A stretch of 64,000 nucleotides of DNA from Ichthyobacterium seriolicida (GCF_002369955.1 NZ_AP014564.1:370893-434892), one strand, 5' to 3'; counted from the first letter of the stretch, positions 27,040 to 37,764 are shown. Numbers and translations are program-made. Notes: a model not told the origin generated them from the sequence alone.

Positions 27040-27594
27040 TTAACTTTTTTTCTTAGGAGACATAAACATAATCATACGTTTACCTTCTAACTTAGGCAAC
27101 TTATCTACCTTGCCATATTCCTCTAATTCTTGAGCCAACTTTAAGAGTAAAATCTCACCTTGATCTTTATAGATTATAGCCCTACCCTTAAAAAAGACAA
27201 AAGCCTTAAGCTTGGCACCACTCTCTAAAAACTCTATGGCATGCTTCTTCTTAAACTCAAAATCATGACTGTCAGTCCTAGGGCCAAATCGTATCTCTTT
27301 AATGACTACTTTGCTACTGACCTTAGATTTTATCTCCTTTTTCTTCTTTTGATAAAGAAACTTATCGTAATCTAAAATTTTGCAAACTGGCGGATCCGAC
27401 TGAGATGATATCTCAACCAAATCTAAACTCATACTGTTAGCCATAGACATGGCCTTAGAAGTACTATAAACACCAATTTCCTCTATATTGTCACCGACCA
27501 ACCTGACCTTTTCTGATATTATATCAGAATTAATCCTGTGTTCATTTCTCTTACTCGGCTGTCTACCCCAATCCTTTGTTTTTTTTCTAAGCAC
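27040..27594 (-). CDS. infC: Translation initiation factor IF-3
   Basis: Binds the 30S subunit and checks start-codon/initiator-tRNA pairing. The 184 residues show the N-terminal domain ([23 protein letters not shown] near 20-42), the linker with LDLVEIS and [15 protein letters not shown], and the C-terminal domain ([25 protein letters not shown]). The start is GTG at 27594, and the protein then begins [20 protein letters not shown]. infC genes often use a non-ATG start because IF-3 discriminates against it, giving autoregulation. GTG is milder than the AUU of E. coli, so that inference is weak. It starts 7 bases after thrS ends. Confidence 0.95.
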   Translation of the reverse strand: MLRKKTKDWGRQPSKRNEHRINSDIISEKVRLVGDNIEEIGVYSTSKAMSMANSMSLDLVEISSQSDPPVCKILDYDKFLYQKKKKEIKSKVSSKVVIKEIRFGPRTDSHDFEFKKKHAIEFLESGAKLKAFVFFKGRAIIYKDQGEILLLKLAQELEEYGKVDKLPKLEGKRMIMFMSPKKKS

Positions 27595-27601
27595 TACAGT
27601 A

Positions 27602-29542
27602 TTACGTTTTTTCAGGATTCAACTCTGAGTTTATCCTGTCATTTATCAGATTAGAAAAACCTTCCACAGTAAAAACACCCAAATCTCCTTGCCCATGTTC
27701 TCGAACAGACACGAGATTATCCTCTTGCTCTTGAGCACCTACTATCAACATAAAAGGGATTTTTCCAATTTCAGCATCTCTAACCTTCTTACCCATCTTC
27801 TCAGCCCTTAAGTCTATTTCGGCGCGAATTTCGTAATTTTTTAGCAATTGCAAAACTTTTTTTGCATAATCTTCATATTTATCACTTATAACCAAAATAA
27901 TGGCTTGAACAGAAATAAGCCAAAGAGGTAAATGACCCGAAGTATGCTCTACTAAAATAGCTATAAATCTCTCCAAAGAACCCAAAGGAGCACGGTGGAT
28001 CATAACAGGCCTGTATTGCTTGTCATCAGTGCCTGTATAAGACAAATCAAAGCGCTCAGGTAAATTGTAATCTACCTGTATGGTGCCCAATTGCCAGCTT
28101 CTGCCAATGGCATCCTTTACCATAAAATCTAATTTAGGACCGTAAAAAGCTGCCTCTCCATACTCTATAAAATAATCTAAACCTTTCTCCTTTGTGGCTT
28201 CTATTATATCGCTTTCAGCTCTTTCCCAATTTTCATCACTACCTATATATTTTTGAGGATTAGACTCATCTCTAAGAGATATTTGAGCTTTAAAATTCCC
28301 AAATCCCAAAGATCTGAAAACGTAAAGAACCATGTCTATGACTTTCTTAAATTCCTCTTTAAGTTGTTCTGTAGTACAGAATATATGAGCGTCGTCCTGG
28401 GTAAAACCTCTCACGCGAAATAACCCATGTAACTCTCCACTTTTCTCATATCGATAGACAGTTCCAAATTCAGCAAATCGCTTTGGCAAATCTCTATAAG
28501 AATAAGGTTTGCTCTTAAATATCTCACAGTGATGAGGACAGTTCATAGGTTTTAATAAAAACTCCTCATCCTCTACTGGCGTCTTAATAGGCTGAAAACT
28601 GTCCTCCCCGTATTTTTCGTAATGACCAGATGTCATATATAATTCCTTACTGCCTATATGAGGAGTGTACACCATCTCATAACCAGAATCCCTTTGTATT
28701 TTTTTCAAAAAAGTCTCTAATCTCTCTCTCAGATCATATCCCTTAGGAAGCCAAAGAGGAAGCCCTTGACCAATCCTCTTAGAAAAAATAAATAGCTCTA
28801 AGTCTTTTCCTAACCTCCTGTGGTCCCTAGCTTTAGCTTCTTCTAAGAATTTTAGATGCTCTGTCATATACTTAGCCTTTGGAAAAGAGATGCCGTAAAC
28901 TCTAGTCAACTGCTTATTTTTCTCATCTCCTCGCCAATAAGCTCCAGCTACACTCATTATTTTTACAGACTTTACAAGTCCTGTATTGGGAATATGACCT
29001 CCTCTGCACAAATCTGTGAAATTATCGTGAGTACAAAAAGTTATCTCTCCATCTGTCAATGCATCTATCAACTCTGTTTTATATGAATTATTCTCATATG
29101 TAGACAAAGCCTCCGCCTTGCTGACGTGATAAATTTTAAAAGGAGACTTATTTCTAGCATTATCTAAAATGAGCTTCTCTACTTTCTCAAAATCACTTTC
29201 AGAAAAAACATTTTCTCCAAAATCCACATCGTAATAAAACCCATTATCTACGGCTGGACCTATAGTTAATTTAATTCCTGGATACAACTGCTCTAGAGCT
29301 TGAGCCAAAAGGTGAGCCGATGAATGCCAAAAGGCTCTCTTGCCTTGTTTATCATCCCAAGTGTAAAAACATATTGATGAATCCTCATTTATAGTAGTAG
29401 ATACCTCCACTACCCTATCGTTCAACTTAGCAGATAGTATGTTCCTAGATAAGCCTTCGCTTATATCTTTGGCCACATCGATAACAGAAATTCCCTTGGG
29501 ATATTGCTTGACTGCACCATCTAAAAAAGTAATCTTAACCAA
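27602..29542 (-). CDS. thrS: Threonyl-tRNA synthetase
   Basis: Charges tRNA-Thr. The 646 residues contain the N-terminal TGS domain (about 1-62), the editing domain with HSSAHLLAQALEQLYP (zinc-site His pair) and TDLCRGGHIPNTG, and the class II core: RPMNCPHHCEIF-like motif at LKPMNCPHHCEIFKS, RYEKSGELHGLFRVRGFTQDDAHIF near 365-389, and the anticodon-binding domain at the end. The start is TTG at 29542 (VKITFLDGAVKQYPKG). No ATG is nearby, and upstream codons in frame do not extend the family match. It heads the infC-rpmI-rplT cluster. Confidence 0.96.
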   Translation of the reverse strand: MVKITFLDGAVKQYPKGISVIDVAKDISEGLSRNILSAKLNDRVVEVSTTINEDSSICFYTWDDKQGKRAFWHSSAHLLAQALEQLYPGIKLTIGPAVDNGFYYDVDFGENVFSESDFEKVEKLILDNARNKSPFKIYHVSKAEALSTYENNSYKTELIDALTDGEITFCTHDNFTDLCRGGHIPNTGLVKSVKIMSVAGAYWRGDEKNKQLTRVYGISFPKAKYMTEHLKFLEEAKARDHRRLGKDLELFIFSKRIGQGLPLWLPKGYDLRERLETFLKKIQRDSGYEMVYTPHIGSKELYMTSGHYEKYGEDSFQPIKTPVEDEEFLLKPMNCPHHCEIFKSKPYSYRDLPKRFAEFGTVYRYEKSGELHGLFRVRGFTQDDAHIFCTTEQLKEEFKKVIDMVLYVFRSLGFGNFKAQISLRDESNPQKYIGSDENWERAESDIIEATKEKGLDYFIEYGEAAFYGPKLDFMVKDAIGRSWQLGTIQVDYNLPERFDLSYTGTDDKQYRPVMIHRAPLGSLERFIAILVEHTSGHLPLWLISVQAIILVISDKYEDYAKKVLQLLKNYEIRAEIDLRAEKMGKKVRDAEIGKIPFMLIVGAQEQEDNLVSVREHGQGDLGVFTVEGFSNLINDRINSELNPEKT

Positions 29543-29641
29543 CTCTATAACAGTAATTTATAATTAAAATCCAACAGGTACACTAGAAAGTGTTTTTTCA
29601 GCGTATAAAAATAATCTAATAAAACAATAACTAGTAAAATA

Positions 29642-31615
29642 TCATTTTTGCAATCTGAAGTTTTTCAACCCCTCTTTCATCCAATTTAGATATTCATCAA
29701 CATTAGTATTGTAGGCCCTAGGAGAGTTCAACTTCTCTGATTTATGATTTAATAAAACATAATAAGGCTGAGCATTAGTTTTATACTTATAAGTTTGAAA
29801 TTCACTCCACTTAGCTCCTACAGTCTCTATCTTTTTTTGAGTGTGCTCGGATATATACTTTTGATCTTCAGGCAATTCCTTTTGTTCGTCTACGTATAGA
29901 GATATAACCACAAATTTATCTCTTAGTAATGTATTAACTCTTTTATCAGACCATACCTCAGCCTCCATTTTTCTACAATTTACACAAGCATGCCCTGTGA
30001 AATCTAACAATATAGGCTTATTAGTTTTTATAGCATGATCCAATCCCTTTTGATAATCGTGAAATACATAAATACCACTAGGACCTAGATGCATTTGCGC
30101 ATTATCACAACCATTGCAACTTGGTCTACCAACAGATGCTGAATTAGAACTAAAGCCGATAGGAGACTCACTGTAGTGTTGAGGAGGCGGAAAAGCACTT
30201 ATCCATTTGAGCGGAGCCCCCCATAAGCCAGGAATCATATATACTACAAATGAAAATACTACTATAGAAAAAAATAATCTCATCACAGATACTTTTTGCA
30301 AAGGAGTGTCGTGGGGAAATTGAATCTTTCCCAATAGATAAAACCCCATTATTGAAAAGATAACTATCCATATAGCTAAAAACACTTCTCTTTCTAATAA
30401 ATGTAACTGAAGAACCATATCAGCATTAGATAAAAACTTCAGAGCTAAAGCCAACTCTAAAAGCCCTAATATCACTTTTACAGAGTTTAACCACCCGCCA
30501 GACTTAGGCATAGATTTGAGCCAATTTGGAAAAAGAGCAAAAACAGTAAAAGGGAGGGCCAATGCTAAAGAAAAGGCAAACATCCCTATTAGAGGACCAG
30601 ACACCCCGCCATATATAGCAGTTTCAACCAATAGAGTCCCTATTATAGGGCCAGTACAAGAGAAAGAGACTAGAGCTAGGGAAAAAGACATGAAAAATAT
30701 TCCTATAAGACCTCCTCTATCTGAGATTTTATCAACTTTATTAGTCCAAGAACTAGGTATGGTGATCTCAAAAGCCCCCAAGAATGATATGGCAAATACT
30801 ACTACCAGCAAGAAAAATAATAGATTAAACCAAACATTGGTAGACAGAGCATTCAAAGCATTAGGACCAAATACAGCAGTGACAGAATAACCCAAAAGTA
30901 CATATATCACTATTATAGATATTCCGTATACAATGGCATTTCTAATCCCTTTTACCTTACTTTCACTCTGCTTGGTGAAAAAACTCACCGTTAGAGGTAT
31001 CATAGGGAATACACATGGAGTGAGCAAGGCCAAAAATCCTCCTGTAAAACCCGTGATAAATATCATCCACCAACTTAATTTGTGAGTATCAGCTTTTGTA
31101 TCTGAAGTGATATTTGTAGAATTATTATCCACTTGATCCAACTTACAAGAACCTTTTAAACTATCATCTATATTAAACACTAGCTCTTCACTTTGAGGAG
31201 GAATGCAGTTAGTATCGTCACAAGCCATATACCTAACCTCGGCTATGACCTTAAACGGCTCGTTTGTCAACAGTTTAATTTTTTGTTTAAATACAGCTTC
31301 CCCAGAGAAATATCTCACATCCATAGAAAATAATTCACTGTGCTTATAAATAGACTTGCTCTCTAAGGTGCTGCCTATAATCTCATAATTTCCATCTGAA
31401 TTTAAAAATTTAATAGAAGTAGGAATAGGTCCCCCCTCATCTAAATGTTGAGAATACATATGCCATCCGTCTTGGATTTTAGCTCTAAGGGACAAACACA
31501 CTTGATCCTCAGATATTCTAGTTGCCGAAATGCTAAATTTTACAGGATCATAAATTTGGGCTGTAGAAAACAGAAATGATGCAAATAAAATAATAGTGCT
31601 AAAAATACCTTTCAT
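29642..31615 (-). CDS. dsbD: Thiol:disulfide interchange protein DsbD family
   Basis: Moves electrons from cytoplasmic thioredoxin across the inner membrane to periplasmic thiols. The 657 residues hold a signal peptide (to about 20), an N-terminal DsbD-alpha-like domain whose Cys pair is in ACDDTNC, a membrane part of eight or so segments with the core cysteines in LLTPCVFPMIPL and VSFSCTGPIIG, and a C-terminal thioredoxin domain with the active site ACVNCRKME near 540-550. All three redox Cys pairs are present. An extra Cys pair (SCNGC) lies just before the thioredoxin domain. It is monocistronic, 99 bases downstream of thrS and divergent from recJ. Confidence 0.92.
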   Translation of the reverse strand: MKGIFSTIILFASFLFSTAQIYDPVKFSISATRISEDQVCLSLRAKIQDGWHMYSQHLDEGGPIPTSIKFLNSDGNYEIIGSTLESKSIYKHSELFSMDVRYFSGEAVFKQKIKLLTNEPFKVIAEVRYMACDDTNCIPPQSEELVFNIDDSLKGSCKLDQVDNNSTNITSDTKADTHKLSWWMIFITGFTGGFLALLTPCVFPMIPLTVSFFTKQSESKVKGIRNAIVYGISIIVIYVLLGYSVTAVFGPNALNALSTNVWFNLLFFLLVVVFAISFLGAFEITIPSSWTNKVDKISDRGGLIGIFFMSFSLALVSFSCTGPIIGTLLVETAIYGGVSGPLIGMFAFSLALALPFTVFALFPNWLKSMPKSGGWLNSVKVILGLLELALALKFLSNADMVLQLHLLEREVFLAIWIVIFSIMGFYLLGKIQFPHDTPLQKVSVMRLFFSIVVFSFVVYMIPGLWGAPLKWISAFPPPQHYSESPIGFSSNSASVGRPSCNGCDNAQMHLGPSGIYVFHDYQKGLDHAIKTNKPILLDFTGHACVNCRKMEAEVWSDKRVNTLLRDKFVVISLYVDEQKELPEDQKYISEHTQKKIETVGAKWSEFQTYKYKTNAQPYYVLLNHKSEKLNSPRAYNTNVDEYLNWMKEGLKNFRLQK

Positions 31616-31741
31616 AGTCTAGCTTTTTAAAGATCTGCAAATGTATCAATTATTTTTTCTGCGCTAATGTCTAAACAGAATAGACTAATGTTTATCAAAT
31701 TATCTTTGCTCAGCAAAACTTTTAAAACAACCTAAATATTA

Positions 31742-33442
31742 ATGGAAAAACCTAAAACAAAATGGATTTTCAAACCCGATCCTCCAATAGACAAAATCAC
31801 GAGATTATCCAAAGAATTAAATATAGACACAGTTATAAGTAAACTCCTGATACAGAGAGGAATAGAAACTTTTGATCAAGCTAAAGTTTTTTTCTGTCCT
31901 GATATTTCACATCTGCACTCCCCTTTTTTAATGAAAAATATGAAGGACGCTATAGACAGGATAAATAGTGCTATCGATTCTTCTCAAAGAATCTTAATAT
32001 ACGGTGATTACGATGTAGATGGCACCTCCGCAGTAGCCTTGACATATAGTTTTTTAAAGCAATTTACAGATGAAATAGAATTTTATATACCCGATAGAGA
32101 CAGTGAAGGATATGGGATATCATATAAAGGCATAGATTATGCAAAAAGTAAAAATATCGAACTTATAATAGCTCTAGATTGTGGTATAAAAGAGAATAAT
32201 AAAATTGAATATGCTAAAGAAAAAAATATAGATTTTATAATCTGCGATCATCATACTCCTAGTGATAAGTTGCCCGATGCTATAATATTAAATCCTAAAC
32301 AAAAAGATTGCAATTATCCCTATAAAGAACTCAGTGGTTGTGCTATAGGTTTCAAGTTGATACAAGGCATAAACCAAGACAAGGGGTTTGATTTTGAACA
32401 ATTGACCAATTATTTAGATTTGGTAGCAGTTAGTATAATTTCAGATATTGTATCTATGTCTGGAGAAAATAGAGTCTTAACTTTTTTAGGGTTAAAACAA
32501 CTAAACAAAAATCCCCGTTTAGGATTTCGTTATTTTATAAAATTATTTAATAAAACAGAGGTCACTGTAGAAGATGTAGTCTTTGGCATAGCCCCAAAAA
32601 TAAATGCCGCTGGAAGAATAGATCACGGATCTGTAGCTGTTGAATTAATGCTATCCAAGGATGAAGATCAAGTCAAAACCCTTATAGAAATTATAGAAGA
32701 ATTTAATGCATACAGAAAGGAATTAGAAAAAACTACTGCCAAACAGGCCTTAGAAATGGTGGAACCTCAAAGGAAAACGACCGTAGTGTATAGTCCTTCT
32801 TGGCACAAAGGCGTTATAGGAATAGTAGCCTCTCGTATAATAGAACATCATTATAGGCCTACGATAGTGTTCACCAAAAAAGATGATCTTTTAGTGGCTT
32901 CGGCACGCTCGATAGAAGGAATAGATATTTATGAAGCTCTATGTCAATGTCAAGAACATATAGAACAATTTGGAGGGCATAAACAAGCAGCGGGGCTCTC
33001 TATAAAAGAGAATAACTTAGAGGGATTCAAATCAAAATTTGAACGAGTAATAGAAAATATGACCTCTGAAAAAGATTTTATCCAAACAACAATTATAGAT
33101 TCTGAAATACAGTTAGAAGATATCACGCCTAAGTTTTGGAGAATCTTAAAACGCTTTGAACCCTGTGGCCCAGATAACAGACATCCCGTATTAGCATATA
33201 AGAATATAAAATACGATGACTCAGCAAGGCTAGTAGGAGAAGATAAATCTCATCTGAAATTAAATATATCATCCCCTAACAGCGAAAAACGCTATAACGC
33301 CATAGCTTTTAAAAAGGCTTATTTTCTACCTGAAATAGAAAGCCGTGGGGAATACTCAATCGCTTTTAGCTTAAAAGAAAACAACTGGATGAATATGATC
33401 TCTATTGATTTTCACATAAAAGATATACATTTTGATATCTAG
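31742..33442 (+). CDS. recJ: Single-stranded-DNA-specific exonuclease RecJ
   Basis: A 5'-3' single-strand exonuclease of recombination and mismatch repair. The 566 residues show the DHH phosphoesterase motifs: ILIYGDYDVDGTSAVAL near 81-97, IALDCGIKE, ICDHHTPSDKLPDAI near 172-186, and AAGRIDHGS near 294-302. The DHHA1 domain has FGGHKQAAGLSI near 415-426, followed by the RecJ OB-fold (EPCGPDNRHPVL). A TATCTTTG -7-like box lies at 31701-31708. It is divergent from dsbD. The 245 bases after it contain no gene. Confidence 0.95.
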   Translation: MEKPKTKWIFKPDPPIDKITRLSKELNIDTVISKLLIQRGIETFDQAKVFFCPDISHLHSPFLMKNMKDAIDRINSAIDSSQRILIYGDYDVDGTSAVALTYSFLKQFTDEIEFYIPDRDSEGYGISYKGIDYAKSKNIELIIALDCGIKENNKIEYAKEKNIDFIICDHHTPSDKLPDAIILNPKQKDCNYPYKELSGCAIGFKLIQGINQDKGFDFEQLTNYLDLVAVSIISDIVSMSGENRVLTFLGLKQLNKNPRLGFRYFIKLFNKTEVTVEDVVFGIAPKINAAGRIDHGSVAVELMLSKDEDQVKTLIEIIEEFNAYRKELEKTTAKQALEMVEPQRKTTVVYSPSWHKGVIGIVASRIIEHHYRPTIVFTKKDDLLVASARSIEGIDIYEALCQCQEHIEQFGGHKQAAGLSIKENNLEGFKSKFERVIENMTSEKDFIQTTIIDSEIQLEDITPKFWRILKRFEPCGPDNRHPVLAYKNIKYDDSARLVGEDKSHLKLNISSPNSEKRYNAIAFKKAYFLPEIESRGEYSIAFSLKENNWMNMISIDFHIKDIHFDI

Positions 33443-33687
33443 AGGTTATAGGTAAATATCCCAATCAAAGACACTATCCTGTAATGTGTAAAGTCTGTTT
33501 TTAAGATTAAAAACCTAGAGATTTTATTATCGTAATGAAAATTCATATTCTCGTTTGCTTAACCTGGATTATTCATAGTTGTATTAAAATAGATTAGACG
33601 TGATATTTTTCCCTTAACTTTTTTGCTAATCAAACAGAATCTTTATTTACAAACTTTGCACAACAGTGTCGAGATAAAATCAAAGCC

Positions 33688-35985
33688 TCAGTTCTTATCC
33701 TTCTGCATTAGGTTTTTAGATGAAACCCTTTTCTTGAAGAGTTTAAATCTAGAAGGCTCAATTTTTCTAGGCCAATGATTATTGCTAGTATCTACATCTG
33801 CCGTCTCTAACTTTGGATCTACCGTTATTGATTTGACCTTCTTATCAAAAGCGAATACTTTGGTAAATCCTTCATCGTTAAACCTCCATATCTTAGCGTG
33901 TAGAGTTTTGTCAACCTTTGAACCATCTTCAAAGGTGAATTCTAAAATCACTGGCATTACCAATCCGCCAGGCTTAGAAAATTCTACTTCATAAAAATAT
34001 CTATTGTCATTTAGCAATTCTTTATCCTCTTTGCTCAAACCGTTTAAAAAATCTTTATACTCTTTTTTATCGAAACTGCTAATTGTATATTCATCATTTT
34101 TGTCGTAGAAATCAATTGCTTTTTTATCTCTCTCAACATATGGAATTATTCCTTGACCTCTATTATTATCCCTAGTTTTATCTGGTAAATCCTTGTATGC
34201 TTTTTCAGCTATAGGCTTTTCTATTTCAGGATTTTCCGTGTCTATGGTCATCTCTCGGACATTTTCTATTCCTATGTCGCAGTAATCAGTAGTGTAAAAC
34301 CAACCTCTCCAAAACCAATCTAAGTCTACTCCAGAGGCATCTTCCATAGTTCTGAAAAAATCTTCGGGTGTAGGATGTTTAAATTTCCATCTGTTAGCAT
34401 ATGTTTTAAAAGCATGATCAAACAACTCTCTACCCATTATAGTCTCTCTCAATATTGTAAGAGCCGCTGTAGGCTTTGAATAACAATTAGGACCATACTG
34501 TATTACATTATCTGAATGTGTCATAATAGGAGATATATTATCTTGAACTCCTTTCATATATTGAGTTATATTCATAGGCGTCCCTCTACCTTTAGGATAG
34601 TTCTCACTCCACTCACTCTCTGCTATAGACTCTACAAAACTGTTTAGCCCCTCATCCATCCATCCGAATTTCCTCTCATCTGAATTTACTATCATAGGAA
34701 AATAATTGTGTCCTATCTCGTGAATTATAACCGATATGAGATAATACTTTATCCTTTTAGAGTAAGTCCCATCTTTTTCAGGCCTGCCCCCATTCCAACA
34801 TATCATAGGATATTCCATACCTCCTCCAGATGTGTAACTCACCGAAATAGCCTTGTGATACGGATAATCAAAAGTCATTCTAGAATATACCTTTAAAGTA
34901 TGGGCTACCACTCTGGTAGAATACTGTTCCCAAAGAGGATTACCTTCCTTAGGATAATACGACATTGCCATAATTGTATTGTCCCCAATTTTAACAGCTT
35001 GGGCATCCCATATAAACTTCCTACTAGCAGAAAAAGCAAAGTCTCTAACATTTTCAGCGTGAAAAACCCAAGTCTTAGTCCCTTTTTCTCTAGTTTTTTC
35101 TCTCGCTATAGCTTCTGATTCAGTGGCTATGATAACAGGTTTATCATAAGTCTTCTTAGCTACCTCTAATCTCTTTATCTGATTCGGACTTAAAACATCA
35201 TTGGGATTTTGCAATTTACCAGTAGAAGCAACTATCAAATCAGACGGAGCTGTTATGCTAACCTTGTAGTCTCCAAAGACCAATGCAAACTCAGAGCCAC
35301 CAAAAAATTGTAGGTTCTGCCAACCTTCCACATCGTTATATACGGCCATCCTAGGAAAAAATTGCGCTATGAAATACAAATTCCCCTCTTTAAAAGGCTC
35401 GTAACCAGAACGACCCCATATGGTAGAAGAGTTAGTTATATTATACCACCATTTAATATTAAATTCAAATTTCTCACCTGGTCTTAAAGGAGTAGGCAAA
35501 TCTATTCTCATCATGGTATGATTAATAGTATGAGCCAAATCCTTACCATTGTGAGAGACTGACTCTATTTTAAACCCACCGTCGAAAGCTTGAGCTTCCT
35601 TACTTTTACTAAAACTATGAGCGGGAAAATAATCTGGTACGCTAGAGGGATTAATCTTTTTACTCTGTGAATCTTTAGAGTTCATATTCTGATCTAATTG
35701 CAGCCACAAATAATCTAATACATCAGGAGAATTGTTGTGATAGGTTATGGTCTCTTGTCCAGAAATTGTGTTCTTATCTTCATTTAAAACCACATCTATT
35801 TTGTAATCGGCTTTTTGTTGATAGTATTTGTGTCCTGGAGCTCCCGAAGCTGTTCTGTACGCGTTAGGAGTTGCAAACTCTTGATCTAACTGCTTGAACT
35901 TATTGTTGTCGTAATGTCCTTTTTCTTGCCCGAAAGACATAGTGCAACAAAAAATTATAATGGATAATATATATGTACGATTCAT
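33688..35985 (-). CDS. M1 family zinc metallopeptidase, exported
   Basis: A secreted or periplasmic gluzincin aminopeptidase. The 765 residues begin with a signal peptide (ILSIIIFCCTMSFGQ), then an M1 N-terminal beta domain (YKIDVVLNEDKNTISGQETITYHNN). The catalytic part has the substrate-binding GGGMEYPMI, equivalent to the GxMEN motif, and the zinc site HEIGHNYFP with the third ligand Glu exactly 18 residues after HEIGH (FGWMDEGLNSFVE). The C-terminal third is charged and lysine-rich, without a recognised T9SS sorting domain. Similar long M1 proteins are common in Bacteroidota. Substrate preference is unknown. Confidence 0.92.
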   Translation of the reverse strand: MNRTYILSIIIFCCTMSFGQEKGHYDNNKFKQLDQEFATPNAYRTASGAPGHKYYQQKADYKIDVVLNEDKNTISGQETITYHNNSPDVLDYLWLQLDQNMNSKDSQSKKINPSSVPDYFPAHSFSKSKEAQAFDGGFKIESVSHNGKDLAHTINHTMMRIDLPTPLRPGEKFEFNIKWWYNITNSSTIWGRSGYEPFKEGNLYFIAQFFPRMAVYNDVEGWQNLQFFGGSEFALVFGDYKVSITAPSDLIVASTGKLQNPNDVLSPNQIKRLEVAKKTYDKPVIIATESEAIAREKTREKGTKTWVFHAENVRDFAFSASRKFIWDAQAVKIGDNTIMAMSYYPKEGNPLWEQYSTRVVAHTLKVYSRMTFDYPYHKAISVSYTSGGGMEYPMICWNGGRPEKDGTYSKRIKYYLISVIIHEIGHNYFPMIVNSDERKFGWMDEGLNSFVESIAESEWSENYPKGRGTPMNITQYMKGVQDNISPIMTHSDNVIQYGPNCYSKPTAALTILRETIMGRELFDHAFKTYANRWKFKHPTPEDFFRTMEDASGVDLDWFWRGWFYTTDYCDIGIENVREMTIDTENPEIEKPIAEKAYKDLPDKTRDNNRGQGIIPYVERDKKAIDFYDKNDEYTISSFDKKEYKDFLNGLSKEDKELLNDNRYFYEVEFSKPGGLVMPVILEFTFEDGSKVDKTLHAKIWRFNDEGFTKVFAFDKKVKSITVDPKLETADVDTSNNHWPRKIEPSRFKLFKKRVSSKNLMQKDKN

Positions 35986-36174
35986 AACTTAAATAGGTAT
36001 TTTTTTTTGCGAGTGATGAAATAATATTATAACGGCATAGCCGCAAATATAATTTAAAAAGTATACCTCAACTTAAAAAGTACATATACTCGCTCTGTAA
36101 GTATGGAAAAAACTCTACTTTTAAACTCTATTTTCGAAGAGCTCTTAAATCACAAAAAAATAGAATAAACACAT

Positions 36175-37134
36175 ATGATCTTTTTAAAAAAAGACAAAAA
36201 TGACATTGTAAAACAACGCAAAGTGATAGCGATATGTATATCTGTATCTATTTTCTTTTGGGTGTTTACAAAATTTCCAAAGAATTACACCAACGACATA
36301 ACTTTTAATGTTACCTACACAGATTTACCAAAAGATAAAATCTTAAAAAGTGGCTCTATAGAGAATGTAACACTAAAAATTTACGCTTCGGGATTTTCAT
36401 TTTACTCTCATCATTTTAGCTCTTCACCTATAGTGTTATCCCTGAAAGATTTAAAAGAAAAAAACAAAAAAAATTATATACTACTCTCAGATAATTTTAG
36501 ATTTATAGAGAAACAATTAGGTTATAACGAGCAGTTGATTCAACTTCAAACAGAGACAGATACCATATGGCTAGATCTGTATAAAAAAACACACAAGAAA
36601 ATACCTGTACAAATAGATAAAGATATTAGCTTTTTAGAAGGATATCAATTTATAAAACCCATGAGTGTGACTCCCAAAGAAATAACCGTTTCAGGATCTC
36701 AAGAAGACGTAGATAAAATAAATGAGATAGCAGTTGAAAAACTCATAAAATACGATATAAATTCTAATTTCAAAGAGACCCTAAATATAATTCCATATTT
36801 AGATGACTATGTAGAATACTCTCATAATAAAGTGCTTGTAAAAGGCGAAATAGATAAGGTCACACAGATAAAAATGGAAGTTCCCGTGAGGGTGATAAAC
36901 GTGCCCGATAGCAGTATTTACATCAGTCTTTTCCCCGATAAAGTAACCGTGTATGGAAATGTCCCCATATCTAAATACAAAAAGACAAATGTGTCTGATT
37001 TTGAAGTGACAGTGAATTTTGCACATCATTCTAACAGAACAGAAAAGCTTATACCAGAATTGACAAAGTCACCAGAGTATATCATAAATCCTAGACTAAC
37101 ACCAAATTCTGTGCAGTACATAATAAAAAAATGA
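36175..37134 (+). CDS. YbbR-like domain protein
   Basis: The 319 residues carry one N-terminal membrane helix (VIAICISVSIFFWVF, about 18-32) followed by an extracytoplasmic part made of YbbR-type beta-rich repeats (VTLKIYASGFSF; KIPVQIDKDISFLEGYQF; VTVSGSQEDVDKI as ITVSGSQEDVDKI; VEVPVRVINVPDSS). YbbR proteins regulate the diadenylate cyclase CdaA in Firmicutes. No cyclase gene is adjacent here, so that role is not supported. Its stop overlaps the start of coaE by 4 bases (ATGA), so the two are cotranslated. Confidence 0.82.
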   Translation: MIFLKKDKNDIVKQRKVIAICISVSIFFWVFTKFPKNYTNDITFNVTYTDLPKDKILKSGSIENVTLKIYASGFSFYSHHFSSSPIVLSLKDLKEKNKKNYILLSDNFRFIEKQLGYNEQLIQLQTETDTIWLDLYKKTHKKIPVQIDKDISFLEGYQFIKPMSVTPKEITVSGSQEDVDKINEIAVEKLIKYDINSNFKETLNIIPYLDDYVEYSHNKVLVKGEIDKVTQIKMEVPVRVINVPDSSIYISLFPDKVTVYGNVPISKYKKTNVSDFEVTVNFAHHSNRTEKLIPELTKSPEYIINPRLTPNSVQYIIKK

Positions 37135-37727
37135 CTAAAATAATAGGTCTCACAGGAGGAATCGGTTCTGGAAAAACTACTGTATCAAAAATCTTTGCCT
37201 CTTATGGCATCCCCGTATTTAACTCCGATGTAGAAGCCAAATTAATGATGAATCAAGATCGAGAGGTAAAAAAAAATATCATCGCCCATTTTGGTGAAAA
37301 ATCTTACTTAGAAAATGCCTTAAATACTAGTTTCTTATCTGAAGTGGTCTTTTCTGATCCAGAGAAATTAAAACTGTTAAACTCTTTGGTTCATTGCGAA
37401 TTAGAAAAAGTATTTAAAGACTGGGTTAAAAACATCAAGAAAAAACTAATAATAAAAGAAGCTGCCATACTGTTTGAGACAGACTCTTATAAAATGTGCG
37501 ACAGTACAATTTTAGTATTATCCGATAAAAACACACGTATAAAAAGGGTGATAGAAAGAGATAAAATATCTACAGGAGATATATTAAAAAGGATGAATAA
37601 TCAATGGTCTGACCAAAAGAAATTTCCAATAGCAGACTATATAATAGTAAACGACTACGACCTAAAAACTCTGAAAAAATCAGCCAGATATATACTGAAT
37701 TTACTAATGACTAAATATGAGTTATAG
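37131..37727 (+). CDS. coaE: Dephospho-CoA kinase
   Basis: Phosphorylates dephospho-CoA in the last step of CoA synthesis. The 198 residues begin MTKIIGLTGGIGSGKTTVSKIF, with the P-loop at about 8-17, followed by the substrate region GIPVFNSDVEAKLMM, the IIKEAAILFET stretch, and the lid region RIKRVIERDKIS. Length is normal. The ATGA overlap with the YbbR-like gene indicates coupling. This ybbR-coaE pairing is frequent in Bacteroidota. Confidence 0.95.
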   Translation: MTKIIGLTGGIGSGKTTVSKIFASYGIPVFNSDVEAKLMMNQDREVKKNIIAHFGEKSYLENALNTSFLSEVVFSDPEKLKLLNSLVHCELEKVFKDWVKNIKKKLIIKEAAILFETDSYKMCDSTILVLSDKNTRIKRVIERDKISTGDILKRMNNQWSDQKKFPIADYIIVNDYDLKTLKKSARYILNLLMTKYEL

Positions 37728-37764
37728 TTTTTTATTTACCCACTGAGAATTTACAAAAAAAAAA

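Noticed and set aside
33561-33580. AACCTGGATTATTCATAG as another IS end
   Set aside because: Only the first six to eight bases match the end motif well. The rest diverges, so it is within chance in AT-rich DNA.
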